This document shows positions 26,651-33,482 of a DNA stretch of 64,000 nt, piece after piece. The DNA comes from Nitrospinaceae bacterium. GTDB taxonomy: Bacteria > Nitrospinota > Nitrospinia > Nitrospinales > Nitrospinaceae. How positions within the stretch are numbered: position 1 is the first letter of the stretch; each line of letters starts with the position of its first letter. The position numbers were made by a program, and so were the translations under genes. The stretch is taken from contig JAHELC010000004.1 of assembly GCA_024644405.1 (NCBI GenBank), positions 62,001 to 126,000 of the forward strand. Direction: 5' to 3'. The notes under the pieces are model-generated. The model searched no databases and was not told where the DNA came from. It saw only the letters and a program-made list of their open reading frames with translations.

Positions 26651-27421
26651 ATGTCCCGCTTCCCCGTTCTATTATCCATCCCCCACGGCGGCACCGAAGT
26701 GCCTTCGGAAATCAGCGACCGGGTGACGATATCCGCCAAAGATCAGTTCGAAGACAGCGACGCCTGTACCCGGGAAATTTACGGCCTCGAAAACGAAGTG
26801 CTGGCACAGGTGCAGTCGCCGATGGCGCGGGTGTATGTCGATATGAACCGGTCGGCAGAAGACCGGCCTCCGCGGAATCCCGACGGCGTTGTTAAAACCC
26901 AGACCTGCCACGGTAAAATCATTTACCGGTCTGGCCGAGAACTGGACGACGCCTGGACCCGGCGAATTCTCGATACTTATTATTTTCCGTACCATCAATC
27001 CATCACCACCGCGTTGAGCGAACACGCCGGGCTTGAGCTGGCCCTGGACTGCCATTCCATGGAGAAGGTGGCGCCGGTCATTTCCCCTGATCCCGGTCAG
27101 CCGCGCCCGCTCATTTGCCTGGGCACCAATCACGGTAAAAGTTGTCCGCCGGAATTGGCGGATCGATTGGCAGAATGTTTTCGTGAAGGATTTGGCCTGG
27201 AGGACAAAGATGTCGTGATGAACAAACCCTTCGCCGGCGGTTACATCACCCGGACTTACGGCGAGGGGCCCTTGCCCTGGATGCAGGTGGAAATGAACCG
27301 CAGCCTCTACCTGTCTGAACCCTGGTTCGATGCTGAAACCCTCACCGTCCAGCCTGAGCGCCTCAAACAACTCAACCAGAACTTCCGCAAAACCCTTTCC
27401 CTGTTTTTTGGATCATCATGA
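26651..27421 (+). CDS. N-formylglutamate amidohydrolase family protein
   Basis: A 256-residue zinc hydrolase of the HutG-type N-formylglutamate amidohydrolase family. Signature pieces are LLSIPHGGTEVP at the N-terminus, VYVDMNRSAEDRP, LDCHSM and VEMNRSLYL near the C-terminus; His and Glu residues in these provide the likely zinc site. No other histidine-degradation gene is nearby, so the natural substrate is probably another N-acyl or amide form of glutamate. It is third in the coupled ATP-grasp / GGT-like / FGase-like operon. Confidence 0.83.
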   Translation: MSRFPVLLSIPHGGTEVPSEISDRVTISAKDQFEDSDACTREIYGLENEVLAQVQSPMARVYVDMNRSAEDRPPRNPDGVVKTQTCHGKIIYRSGRELDDAWTRRILDTYYFPYHQSITTALSEHAGLELALDCHSMEKVAPVISPDPGQPRPLICLGTNHGKSCPPELADRLAECFREGFGLEDKDVVMNKPFAGGYITRTYGEGPLPWMQVEMNRSLYLSEPWFDAETLTVQPERLKQLNQNFRKTLSLFFGSS

Positions 27422-27513
27422 AGTTGCAATATTTAATTCAACCCGCATTGATCCGGGCGGGGAAATGGGGTATTTTTGATGAAACAAATCTTTCCACATC
27501 CAGGAGCTTCGTC

Positions 27514-28305
27514 ATGAGAACCCTTCTTTCCTTTATTCTTTTTTTCAGTATGGCCGCCACGGCGCAGGCGGGCATTCAAACCCAGGAGGTCCAGTATTCC
27601 TCCGGCGGTGCAAAACTCAACGGTTATCTGGCCTGGGACGATGCCGTGCAAGGCAAACGCCCCGGGGTGCTGGTGGTCCACGAGTGGTGGGGCCATAACG
27701 AGCACGCCCGTGAACGCGCGCGCATGCTGGCGGAACTGGGTTACACGGCGCTGGCGGTGGATATGTACGGCGACGGCAAATTTGCCGACCATCCGGAGAA
27801 AGCCGGCGAGTTCATGAACGCGGCGTTCAAGGACTGGAAGGGCAGCCAGGCGAAATTCAATGCGGCGAAAAAATTATTACAGAAACACCCTACGGTTGAC
27901 CGGAAGCACATTGCGTCGATCGGGTTTTGTTTCGGCGGTGCCGTTTCGTTGCGCATGGCGCGCGAAGGGGCGGACCTGGATGCCGTGGTGGCCTTTCACA
28001 GCGCATTGCCGACCGAGCCGCCCGTCAGCAAGGGAAAGGTGAAGGCGGCGGTGCTGGTTCTCAACGGCTCGGAGGACGCCTGGCTGGATCCCAAAGCCGT
28101 GGCTGCCTTCAAGCAGGAGATGTCAACCGCGACACAGGATTTCAAGTATCTCACCCTGGCAGGGGCCAGGCACAGTTACACCAACAAGCGGGCCGACGAT
28201 TTCAGCAAGAAGTTCAAGATGGACAACCTGAAATACAACAAACAGGCGGACAAGCGCGCCTGGTCGGCCATGCAGACTCTCTTCAAGCGGGTCTTCGCAA
28301 AATGA
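27514..28305 (+). CDS. Exported dienelactone hydrolase family protein
   Basis: A 263-residue alpha/beta hydrolase. I chose the ATG at 27514, preceded by CAGGAG, because it begins a clear signal peptide (RTLLSFILFFSMAATAQA); a longer frame from 27418 adds an unlikely leader. The DLH triad is visible: Cys in IGFCFGGA, Asp in GSEDAW and His in ARHSYTN, with VHEWWG as the oxyanion strand. The Cys nucleophile is the mark of this family. Export to the periplasm is predicted. Substrate unknown. It lies 92 bp beyond the FGase-like gene and may be transcribed separately. Confidence 0.85.
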   Translation: MRTLLSFILFFSMAATAQAGIQTQEVQYSSGGAKLNGYLAWDDAVQGKRPGVLVVHEWWGHNEHARERARMLAELGYTALAVDMYGDGKFADHPEKAGEFMNAAFKDWKGSQAKFNAAKKLLQKHPTVDRKHIASIGFCFGGAVSLRMAREGADLDAVVAFHSALPTEPPVSKGKVKAAVLVLNGSEDAWLDPKAVAAFKQEMSTATQDFKYLTLAGARHSYTNKRADDFSKKFKMDNLKYNKQADKRAWSAMQTLFKRVFAK

Positions 28306-28449
28306 AAAGCTGATACAGTCGAGCGTGCCCCCGGAGTGACAAGCGCCGCTGTTAACTTTAATCTTCCTGATGCATAAACCGGTCCCGGGTTTTCCTGTCT
28401 TTTTACACGGGTGGAATCCTGCCCGTTACCTTCTCCCTGAAAAAATGGT

Positions 28450-28476
28450 ACAACAGGTCCGGGCAGGACCTGTTGT
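28450..28476. repeat. Perfect 11-bp inverted repeat in front of prsW-like gene
   Basis: ACAACAGGTCC at 28450-28460 pairs with 28466-28476 around the loop GGGCA. On the plus strand only a short TTGATTG follows, while on the minus strand an ACCATTTTTTC run follows, so it is shaped best as a minus-strand terminator or as a hairpin in the leader of the gene at 28510. Confidence 0.6.
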
Positions 28477-28509
28477 TTGATTGAGTTCCCTTGAAAATGA
28501 GGAGTCCCA

Positions 28510-29937
28510 GTGAGTGGAGGATTTGAAACTCTCAGTCTGTTGTACCTGGCTCTGGCGCCGGGTATCGCGCTGGCAGTTTATATCTATTATTCCGACAAGT
28601 GGGAACCGGAACCGAAGGCGCTGGTGATCCAAAGTTTTCTGCTCGGCGGACTGGCCTGTTTTCCCAGTTATTTTTATGAAGACGCTTTTTTAAAGTTTCT
28701 GGATTGGGAAGGAGTTGTGGTTTCCAGAGACTATTCTCCCTGGTGGCATAAAGCGGTTTATGCTTTTTTCGGCGTGGCGTTGGCGGAGGAGTTCTGTAAA
28801 TTTTTATTTCTGAAAGCCTTTATCTACGACAAACGGGATTTCAGCGAGCCCTTTGACGGGATCGTTTACGGAGGCATCGTGGGATGCGGTTTTGCCACCG
28901 TGGAGAACCTGTTTTATGTTCTTCCCCTGGGACAGGAAACCGGAATCATCCGGATACTCACGGCGTTACCCGGTCATGCTTTTGAAGGGATGATCCTGGG
29001 TTACTTCATGGGCCGGGCCAAGTTCAGTCCGGCGCCCGAAAAGGAATTGGTGAAGGGACTGGCGGTCGTCGTGACCCTTCACGGAATTTATGATACGGCC
29101 GTGTTATCTGCTGGCGAGTGGTCTTTTGCAATCATCTTTGCAATGGTTTTTCTGGGTTTGTATCTGGGTCTGAAAGCCAAACAGGAATTGGAGAAGCATT
29201 CGGAGGTCATCGAATATTCAACAGAGGAATATATTTTTATAAAAAAGGGCCGCAAAATGCGAACGCTTGTATTAAGGAATATCCGCAATTTGCTGTCGAA
29301 TGGCAAATTGAACCTGAATGACGCTCTAATAGTCAAAAAAACCGGCAAAACCAAAACGGTTAAGGAAATTTTTTCATCCGGAGTTGTCTCCCAATATGCC
29401 GGCATGGTCAAGTGCCCAACCCGGGGCCTGCTGGTCAGGGATTTTTTGATTTTGTATGGGCTGACGTTTGGTTTTTATTTTTATTTCTGGTTTCTCAGCA
29501 ATTACCGGAACTTCAGGAATTACAAGCGCATCAAGATCAATCCCGAATGGATCACCCTGGGACTGTTTATCGCCGCGGTCATCCCGTATTTTGTTTATGG
29601 GGTGTTTCTTGGAAATTTCGGAAAAACGGCATTCGATCCCTGGGTGAAAACTTGTTTGGACCTGACCATGGCGGCCATTCCCTCCTCTTTTTTGTTTTTT
29701 CAGCTTCGCATTATCAAACGCTTTTTAAAAAGAAAGTTGAAAGGAACATTCAACGTCTCTTTGGTGGTCGCCGGTTTTTTCCTTTTCAATGCGATAGCCA
29801 AATTACTGCCACCGGGTATTTCTCATTATTTGATTTTTGTAATGGTCCTGGTTGTGTATGAGGGAATAGTGCTGGCTCTTGTCCAGAGAGATCTCAACCG
29901 GTACTGGCTTCAGGAGAGGGGAGATACGTGTTCCTGA
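28510..29937 (+). CDS. PrsW-family intramembrane metalloprotease with C-terminal membrane extension
   Basis: A 475-residue polytopic membrane protein starting at GTG with GAGGAG just upstream. Residues 1-230 match PrsW/CAAX-type glutamic metalloproteases: AEEFCK (catalytic Glu pair), GFATVENLFY, LPGHAFEGMILGYF and LHGIYDTAVL supply the Glu, Asn and His residues of the active site. The middle (about 240-300) is a soluble stretch with EYSTEEYIFIKKGRKMRT and SNGKLNLNDAL, similar to GYF-2-like modules. The last 160 residues contain four more helices (FGFYFYFWFLSNYRNFRNY resembles DUF4234). PrsW homologues cut anti-sigma factors within the membrane; no partner is adjacent. Confidence 0.8.
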   Translation: MSGGFETLSLLYLALAPGIALAVYIYYSDKWEPEPKALVIQSFLLGGLACFPSYFYEDAFLKFLDWEGVVVSRDYSPWWHKAVYAFFGVALAEEFCKFLFLKAFIYDKRDFSEPFDGIVYGGIVGCGFATVENLFYVLPLGQETGIIRILTALPGHAFEGMILGYFMGRAKFSPAPEKELVKGLAVVVTLHGIYDTAVLSAGEWSFAIIFAMVFLGLYLGLKAKQELEKHSEVIEYSTEEYIFIKKGRKMRTLVLRNIRNLLSNGKLNLNDALIVKKTGKTKTVKEIFSSGVVSQYAGMVKCPTRGLLVRDFLILYGLTFGFYFYFWFLSNYRNFRNYKRIKINPEWITLGLFIAAVIPYFVYGVFLGNFGKTAFDPWVKTCLDLTMAAIPSSFLFFQLRIIKRFLKRKLKGTFNVSLVVAGFFLFNAIAKLLPPGISHYLIFVMVLVVYEGIVLALVQRDLNRYWLQERGDTCS

Positions 29938-29944
29938 GATTGGG

Positions 29945-30511
29945 TCAGGGTTCAGGGATTGACTGGAGCCGCGCGGTATAGGATTTGGCCTCATCGTGGC
30001 GTCCCATTTCGTTCAGGAGGTCCACATAATTTTTCAAGGCGAAGAGCGTCAACTGATTGTCAGGCCCCAAACTTTTTTCCCAAATTTCCTGTGACCGCTT
30101 GTAAAGCGGTTCGGCCTCGGCCAGTTTGCCTTGAGCCCGGTAATTCCCCGCCAGATTATTGAGGTGAGCCGCCACGTTCGAGTGGTCCGGTCCAAAAGTT
30201 TTTTCGCTGTTCTCCAACAACCGCCGGAAGTAAGGTGTGGCCTGGGAGTGCTTGGCCTGAAATCGATAAACTTCGGCGAGATTGCTGAGGGTCTGGGTCA
30301 AACGCCAATCGTCGATTGAAAATTGTTCCGCTTCCGTCAAAGCGGCTTTGAGTTGCTTCTCCGCTTCTGAATAATTTTTGTCCCGGTAGGCGGTCACGCC
30401 CGCCTGGTGGTACTTTTCCCAGGGCGGGACAGGTGGATACAATACGCTCTTGAGGTATAGCAAAGAACCCACCACCAGCACAAGAATGGCCAATGCCTTG
30501 GTCTTGGTCAT
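29945..30511 (-). CDS. Membrane-anchored TPR protein
   Basis: A 188-residue protein with an uncleaved N-terminal helix (ALAILVLVVGSLLYLKSVLY, residues 6-25) and three to four tetratricopeptide repeats of the 42-residue kinesin-light-chain type (for example LNNLAGNYRAQGKLAEAEPL). The repeats probably face the periplasm. TPR proteins scaffold protein complexes; no specific partner is evident. The gene is convergent with the PrsW-like gene, 7 bp apart. Confidence 0.75.
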   Translation of the reverse strand: MTKTKALAILVLVVGSLLYLKSVLYPPVPPWEKYHQAGVTAYRDKNYSEAEKQLKAALTEAEQFSIDDWRLTQTLSNLAEVYRFQAKHSQATPYFRRLLENSEKTFGPDHSNVAAHLNNLAGNYRAQGKLAEAEPLYKRSQEIWEKSLGPDNQLTLFALKNYVDLLNEMGRHDEAKSYTARLQSIPEP

Positions 30512-30596
30512 GGGGGAACGCCTCCAGTTGGACAGATAGGGTGATCAGATTAAATTCTCCGGCTATTTGCCGTCAAGCACTGTGTCTCTGAAAAAA

Positions 30597-31211
30597 TTAT
30601 GGCTTTGAAATACTCCTTATCGCACGGACGCCGCCGTTGTTGCACAGTTCAAATCTTCTATATTTGATCAATCCATTTACAAAATACAGGGTCTTGGAGC
30701 AACATTCAGTCAACGGGGAGGTTCCCGTGTCGCTTGACCAGTACCAATAGGCGGCGCCGTCGGTAAATTTTGGATCGAGGGCCAGAGGATATTCCGGATC
30801 TTGGTCCCAGGCCTTCATGTTTTCCTGGGTTTCATCGTATATGGAAGCCAATTCGCTTATCGTCGGGATTCTCCAATCGGTATGTCCGCCCGTATTCAGG
30901 TTTTCCACATACTTCCGGGAATCGGTGTAATTCAAACATTCATTCAGGTCGGCATAGCTGTCCTTCTGAGTCCACATCCGTCCCGAATCCAGATCGGTGA
31001 GGGTTCCATCCCCGTTATCTTGAAGGCGCAATTTCGATTCCCGGATTTCCGGTGGAGGGGTAACGTGCTCAGGAGCTTCGTAAATGGGTTGGGGACAACA
31101 GGGAATTTCATCCGCCGAGGTGGAATTGGGGAAAACCACCATTAAAGCCAGTCCCAGGGCTAATAACCATTTCTGTTCAAAGATTCTCAGGGAGAAGATA
31201 AAATCGGGCAT
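30597..31211 (-). CDS. Exported DUF1566 (Lcl-like) protein
   Basis: A 204-residue secreted protein. A signal peptide with core LLALGLALMVVF ends near SADEI. The mature part holds one DUF1566 domain: DNGDGTLTDLDSGRMWTQ, then GGHTDWRIPTISEL and WSSDTG, ending in GGVRAIRS. This C-type-lectin-like fold is common in surface proteins. Cysteine pairs at PCCPQP and ECCSK suggest disulfides, in line with the thiol-redox genes directly upstream on the same strand. Confidence 0.8.
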   Translation of the reverse strand: MPDFIFSLRIFEQKWLLALGLALMVVFPNSTSADEIPCCPQPIYEAPEHVTPPPEIRESKLRLQDNGDGTLTDLDSGRMWTQKDSYADLNECLNYTDSRKYVENLNTGGHTDWRIPTISELASIYDETQENMKAWDQDPEYPLALDPKFTDGAAYWYWSSDTGTSPLTECCSKTLYFVNGLIKYRRFELCNNGGVRAIRSISKP

Positions 31212-31256
31212 GGATGGATTGCCTTTTCTAAATAAACTAATTTTTAAAGCGCCAAT

Positions 31257-31655
31257 TTACAGAGAGCATCCCGTCAAGTGAGCCAGAGCTTCCAATTCCT
31301 TGTAACCCTTGAAGCGTTCGACTTCTAAACCGTTTTTTTCCAACAACCAGGTCGGGGTGAATCGAATTTTCTTTTTCAGACAAATGTCGACCTGTGTATC
31401 AGGGGCGTGGGGATTGCATTCGATAATTTTCAAATGGTCGGTTGCCTGGCCAAACAACTTTTGTTGGGCACGACAGGCCGAACAGGTAAAGGACGAATAC
31501 ATGGCCCAACCCTTTTCCGTTATGCACTTGGCGAATTCTGCCAACCGCTCCTGGGAAACCTTGGAGTTCCGGGAGGTGTTGCCGGAAACCTGGCTGCATA
31601 TAAAAAGAAAAGCCAAATATATTATCCAAGGGGCAATTATGATTTTATGATTCAT
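31257..31655 (-). CDS. Periplasmic thioredoxin-like protein (VKOR-associated type)
   Basis: A 132-residue exported thioredoxin-fold protein. I chose the ATG at 31655, which overlaps the stop of the DsbD-like gene (ATGA) and begins a hydrophobic signal/anchor (IIIAPWIIYLAFLFICS). The active site is TCSACRAQ, and cis-Pro is in RFTPTWLL; further Cys residues are in IECNPH, DICLKK and the C-terminal GCSL. The sequence resembles the thioredoxin domain linked to vitamin K epoxide reductase. With the upstream transporter it forms a reductant-relay or oxidase pair for periplasmic thiols. Confidence 0.8.
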   Translation of the reverse strand: MNHKIIIAPWIIYLAFLFICSQVSGNTSRNSKVSQERLAEFAKCITEKGWAMYSSFTCSACRAQQKLFGQATDHLKIIECNPHAPDTQVDICLKKKIRFTPTWLLEKNGLEVERFKGYKELEALAHLTGCSL

Positions 31656-32350
31656 AGATACCAGCCCAATCGATAATAGGCAATCAATAGAGATCCTAAC
31701 GCAATCATGAGAAGGCCGCTGGCCAGATTCATCCATTTTCGTTTTTCAATTCGCCATTCCTTCATTTTTAATGTTGAGGCTCCGAAATAAATAAGCAGTA
31801 AAATTCCAAGCAAAGGCAGAATGAAAATAAAATTATAAACGCAAAGGTAAATAAAAGCCTGCGCATCAAATGATTTTGCAAGAATCGCCGTAATCGCCAG
31901 ATACGGTCCCCCCGTGCAGGGCAACTCCACGATCGCGACAAACCCGCCGATCACGATGATCCCGAAAAAGGAAAACCGTTGCGCCATTTGGGTGAGTTGT
32001 TCCTTGTACCGCGGCGCTATTTCCAGCGAAATGCCTTTCCCATACCAGAAGAAATCCTTGATTTCGATGAGTCCGAGGATGATGACAAAGGCACCCACAA
32101 GGACTCCCGTTATTTCAGCAAATCCCTTGCTGATCAAAACGTGCTGGAACCAGATCAACCCCAGCCCGGAGAGCATGTAGACAATATAGACGGTGATAAT
32201 ATAAGTGACGCCCAGACGTAAAAGCGCTTTTCTTGAAGAAACTCTGAGCAAGGCGCTGGATAGAAAAAGGATGACACCTATGGCGCAGGGATTAATGGAA
32301 TCAATTAAAGCTGCCCCCAGCACAAGAGCCCAGGTAAGATCATCGGACAC
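31652..32350 (-). CDS. CcdA/DsbD-like transmembrane thiol-redox transporter
   Basis: A 232-residue membrane protein with six predicted helices, matching CcdA/DsbD central domains. The two redox cysteines are in SINPCAIGVILF (helix 1) and VELPCTGGPYL (helix 4), each in the family context of Cys with nearby Pro. It should carry electrons from cytoplasmic thioredoxin across the inner membrane to the coupled periplasmic thioredoxin-like protein encoded next (4-bp overlap). Confidence 0.88.
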   Translation of the reverse strand: MSDDLTWALVLGAALIDSINPCAIGVILFLSSALLRVSSRKALLRLGVTYIITVYIVYMLSGLGLIWFQHVLISKGFAEITGVLVGAFVIILGLIEIKDFFWYGKGISLEIAPRYKEQLTQMAQRFSFFGIIVIGGFVAIVELPCTGGPYLAITAILAKSFDAQAFIYLCVYNFIFILPLLGILLLIYFGASTLKMKEWRIEKRKWMNLASGLLMIALGSLLIAYYRLGWYL

Positions 32351-32819
32351 GAAATTCTCTCTATTTGTATCAGGTCATTAAGAAAATATTTTTTACTTCA
32401 AAAAGTACCTCAATGGAGTGTCCTTGAGGGTATTATTTAAACCTTGATATGTATAAAGATGGATTTTGCAACGATTTATTCCTTTGATCGCCAAGTGGCG
32501 CATTGCCGACTCTCATTTATATATTTTAAATTGATACCCTTTAAAACCTTAAACTTGGGGACTTTATTTGAATTTTTTTCGGGATGGTCGCTGGTCAATG
32601 GGCGAGCCTGCCTTATAACCCCAATGGGTCTATGACTGAAATGAGAAAAGCTGGCGGTATTTCCTTGCAGGGCTGATATTAAAATAAAGGAAAGTTTAAA
32701 TGGAATTTTAAGGAAAATGAATTTTCAAACATTTACCCGATCTATTTAAACAAACCTCTGAATAAAGCGTTGAAGCGTGAAGGATTGCTGGCATTGAAAT
32801 AGAGAAGGGGGAGGTAACC
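32351..32819. other. AT-rich intergenic region without a supported gene
   Basis: A 469-bp gap between the divergent DsbD-like and CheY-like genes. I find no coding sequence I can support. It holds an imperfect inverted repeat, TACCTCAA at 32406-32413 against TTGAGGGTA at 32424-32432, which could be an operator for the DsbD-like gene, and a strong ribosome-binding site (GGGGGAGG) just before 32820. Confidence 0.5.
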
Positions 32820-33197
32820 ATGACCACATTGCTCGTTGTCGATGAACAGGTCAATTCCCGTCTGTTATACCAGGCGGAGTTTCAGGAAGAGGGCTATGAG
32901 GTCACTGTAGCGGAAACGACCGAGGAAGCCATGGAGAAAATCCACCAAAGCAAACCGGACATCATCACATTGGACCTTAAAATGCCGGGAGTGGAGGGCA
33001 TTGAGTTTTTAAGAAAGATTAAAGAGGAAGAGAGCGATATCCCCGTCGTTCTTTGTTCCGCCTACGCCGGGTATAAAAAAGATTTCCGCGTGGGTGTGTG
33101 TGACGCTTTTGTGGTTCAATCCGCCGACTTTACTGAGCTGAAAATGATCATCAAGCTGATCCTGAACCACAAAAAATCGGATTTGACCCTTCATTAA
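32820..33197 (+). CDS. Single-domain CheY-like response regulator with altered switch residues
   Basis: A 125-residue receiver domain with no output domain. The phosphoacceptor Asp is in TLDLKMPG (about residue 52), and acidic residues are in LVVDEQ. The conserved beta5 Lys-Pro is replaced: the usual KPF position reads VVQSADF, so the Lys that contacts phosphate is Gln. Such receivers may work in a phosphorylation-independent way. Translation signals are strong (GGGGGAGGTAACC before ATG). No kinase gene is adjacent. Confidence 0.85.
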   Translation: MTTLLVVDEQVNSRLLYQAEFQEEGYEVTVAETTEEAMEKIHQSKPDIITLDLKMPGVEGIEFLRKIKEEESDIPVVLCSAYAGYKKDFRVGVCDAFVVQSADFTELKMIIKLILNHKKSDLTLH

Positions 33198-33404
33198 TTA
33201 AATAAAAGACATCTACCCACCAAACAATCAGGATATAGGCTTGTATAAGGTTCCCAAGGTTTATATGGGTTGACCTGTTAAGGTCCACTGCCACAAGAAA
33301 CCAGTCCGCCAGCCGATTTGGAGCAGTTCCATCCAAGACCCGCAAAGAGTTTAAAAAATCTCAGATTAAAATTCACGCGCGCATTAATTTGTTGAAAATT
33401 TTAA

Positions 33405-33444
33405 GAGAAGTTACTAATCTGCCTTGATTTGTCAGTAACTTCTC
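33405..33444. repeat. Perfect 11-bp inverted repeat upstream of the serine hydrolase gene
   Basis: GAGAAGTTACT at 33405-33415 is repeated in reverse complement at 33434-33444 with an 18-bp spacer, ending 38 bp before the ATG at 33483. The arm spacing (29 bp centre to centre) suits a regulator contacting the same face of DNA about three turns apart, or a leader RNA hairpin. Confidence 0.65.
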
Positions 33445-33482
33445 AGGCCGTTGAAATGCAGACTGTAGACTTAGGAGGCATC

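Noticed and set aside
28450-28476. Rho-independent terminator on the plus strand after the dienelactone hydrolase gene
   Set aside because: The stem is good but only TTGATTG follows on the plus strand, and the T-run is on the minus strand where no gene is upstream; recorded as an inverted repeat only.
32444-32635. A 63-codon plus-strand frame upstream of the CheY-like gene
   Set aside because: AT-rich with no ribosome-binding site and no protein-like pattern.
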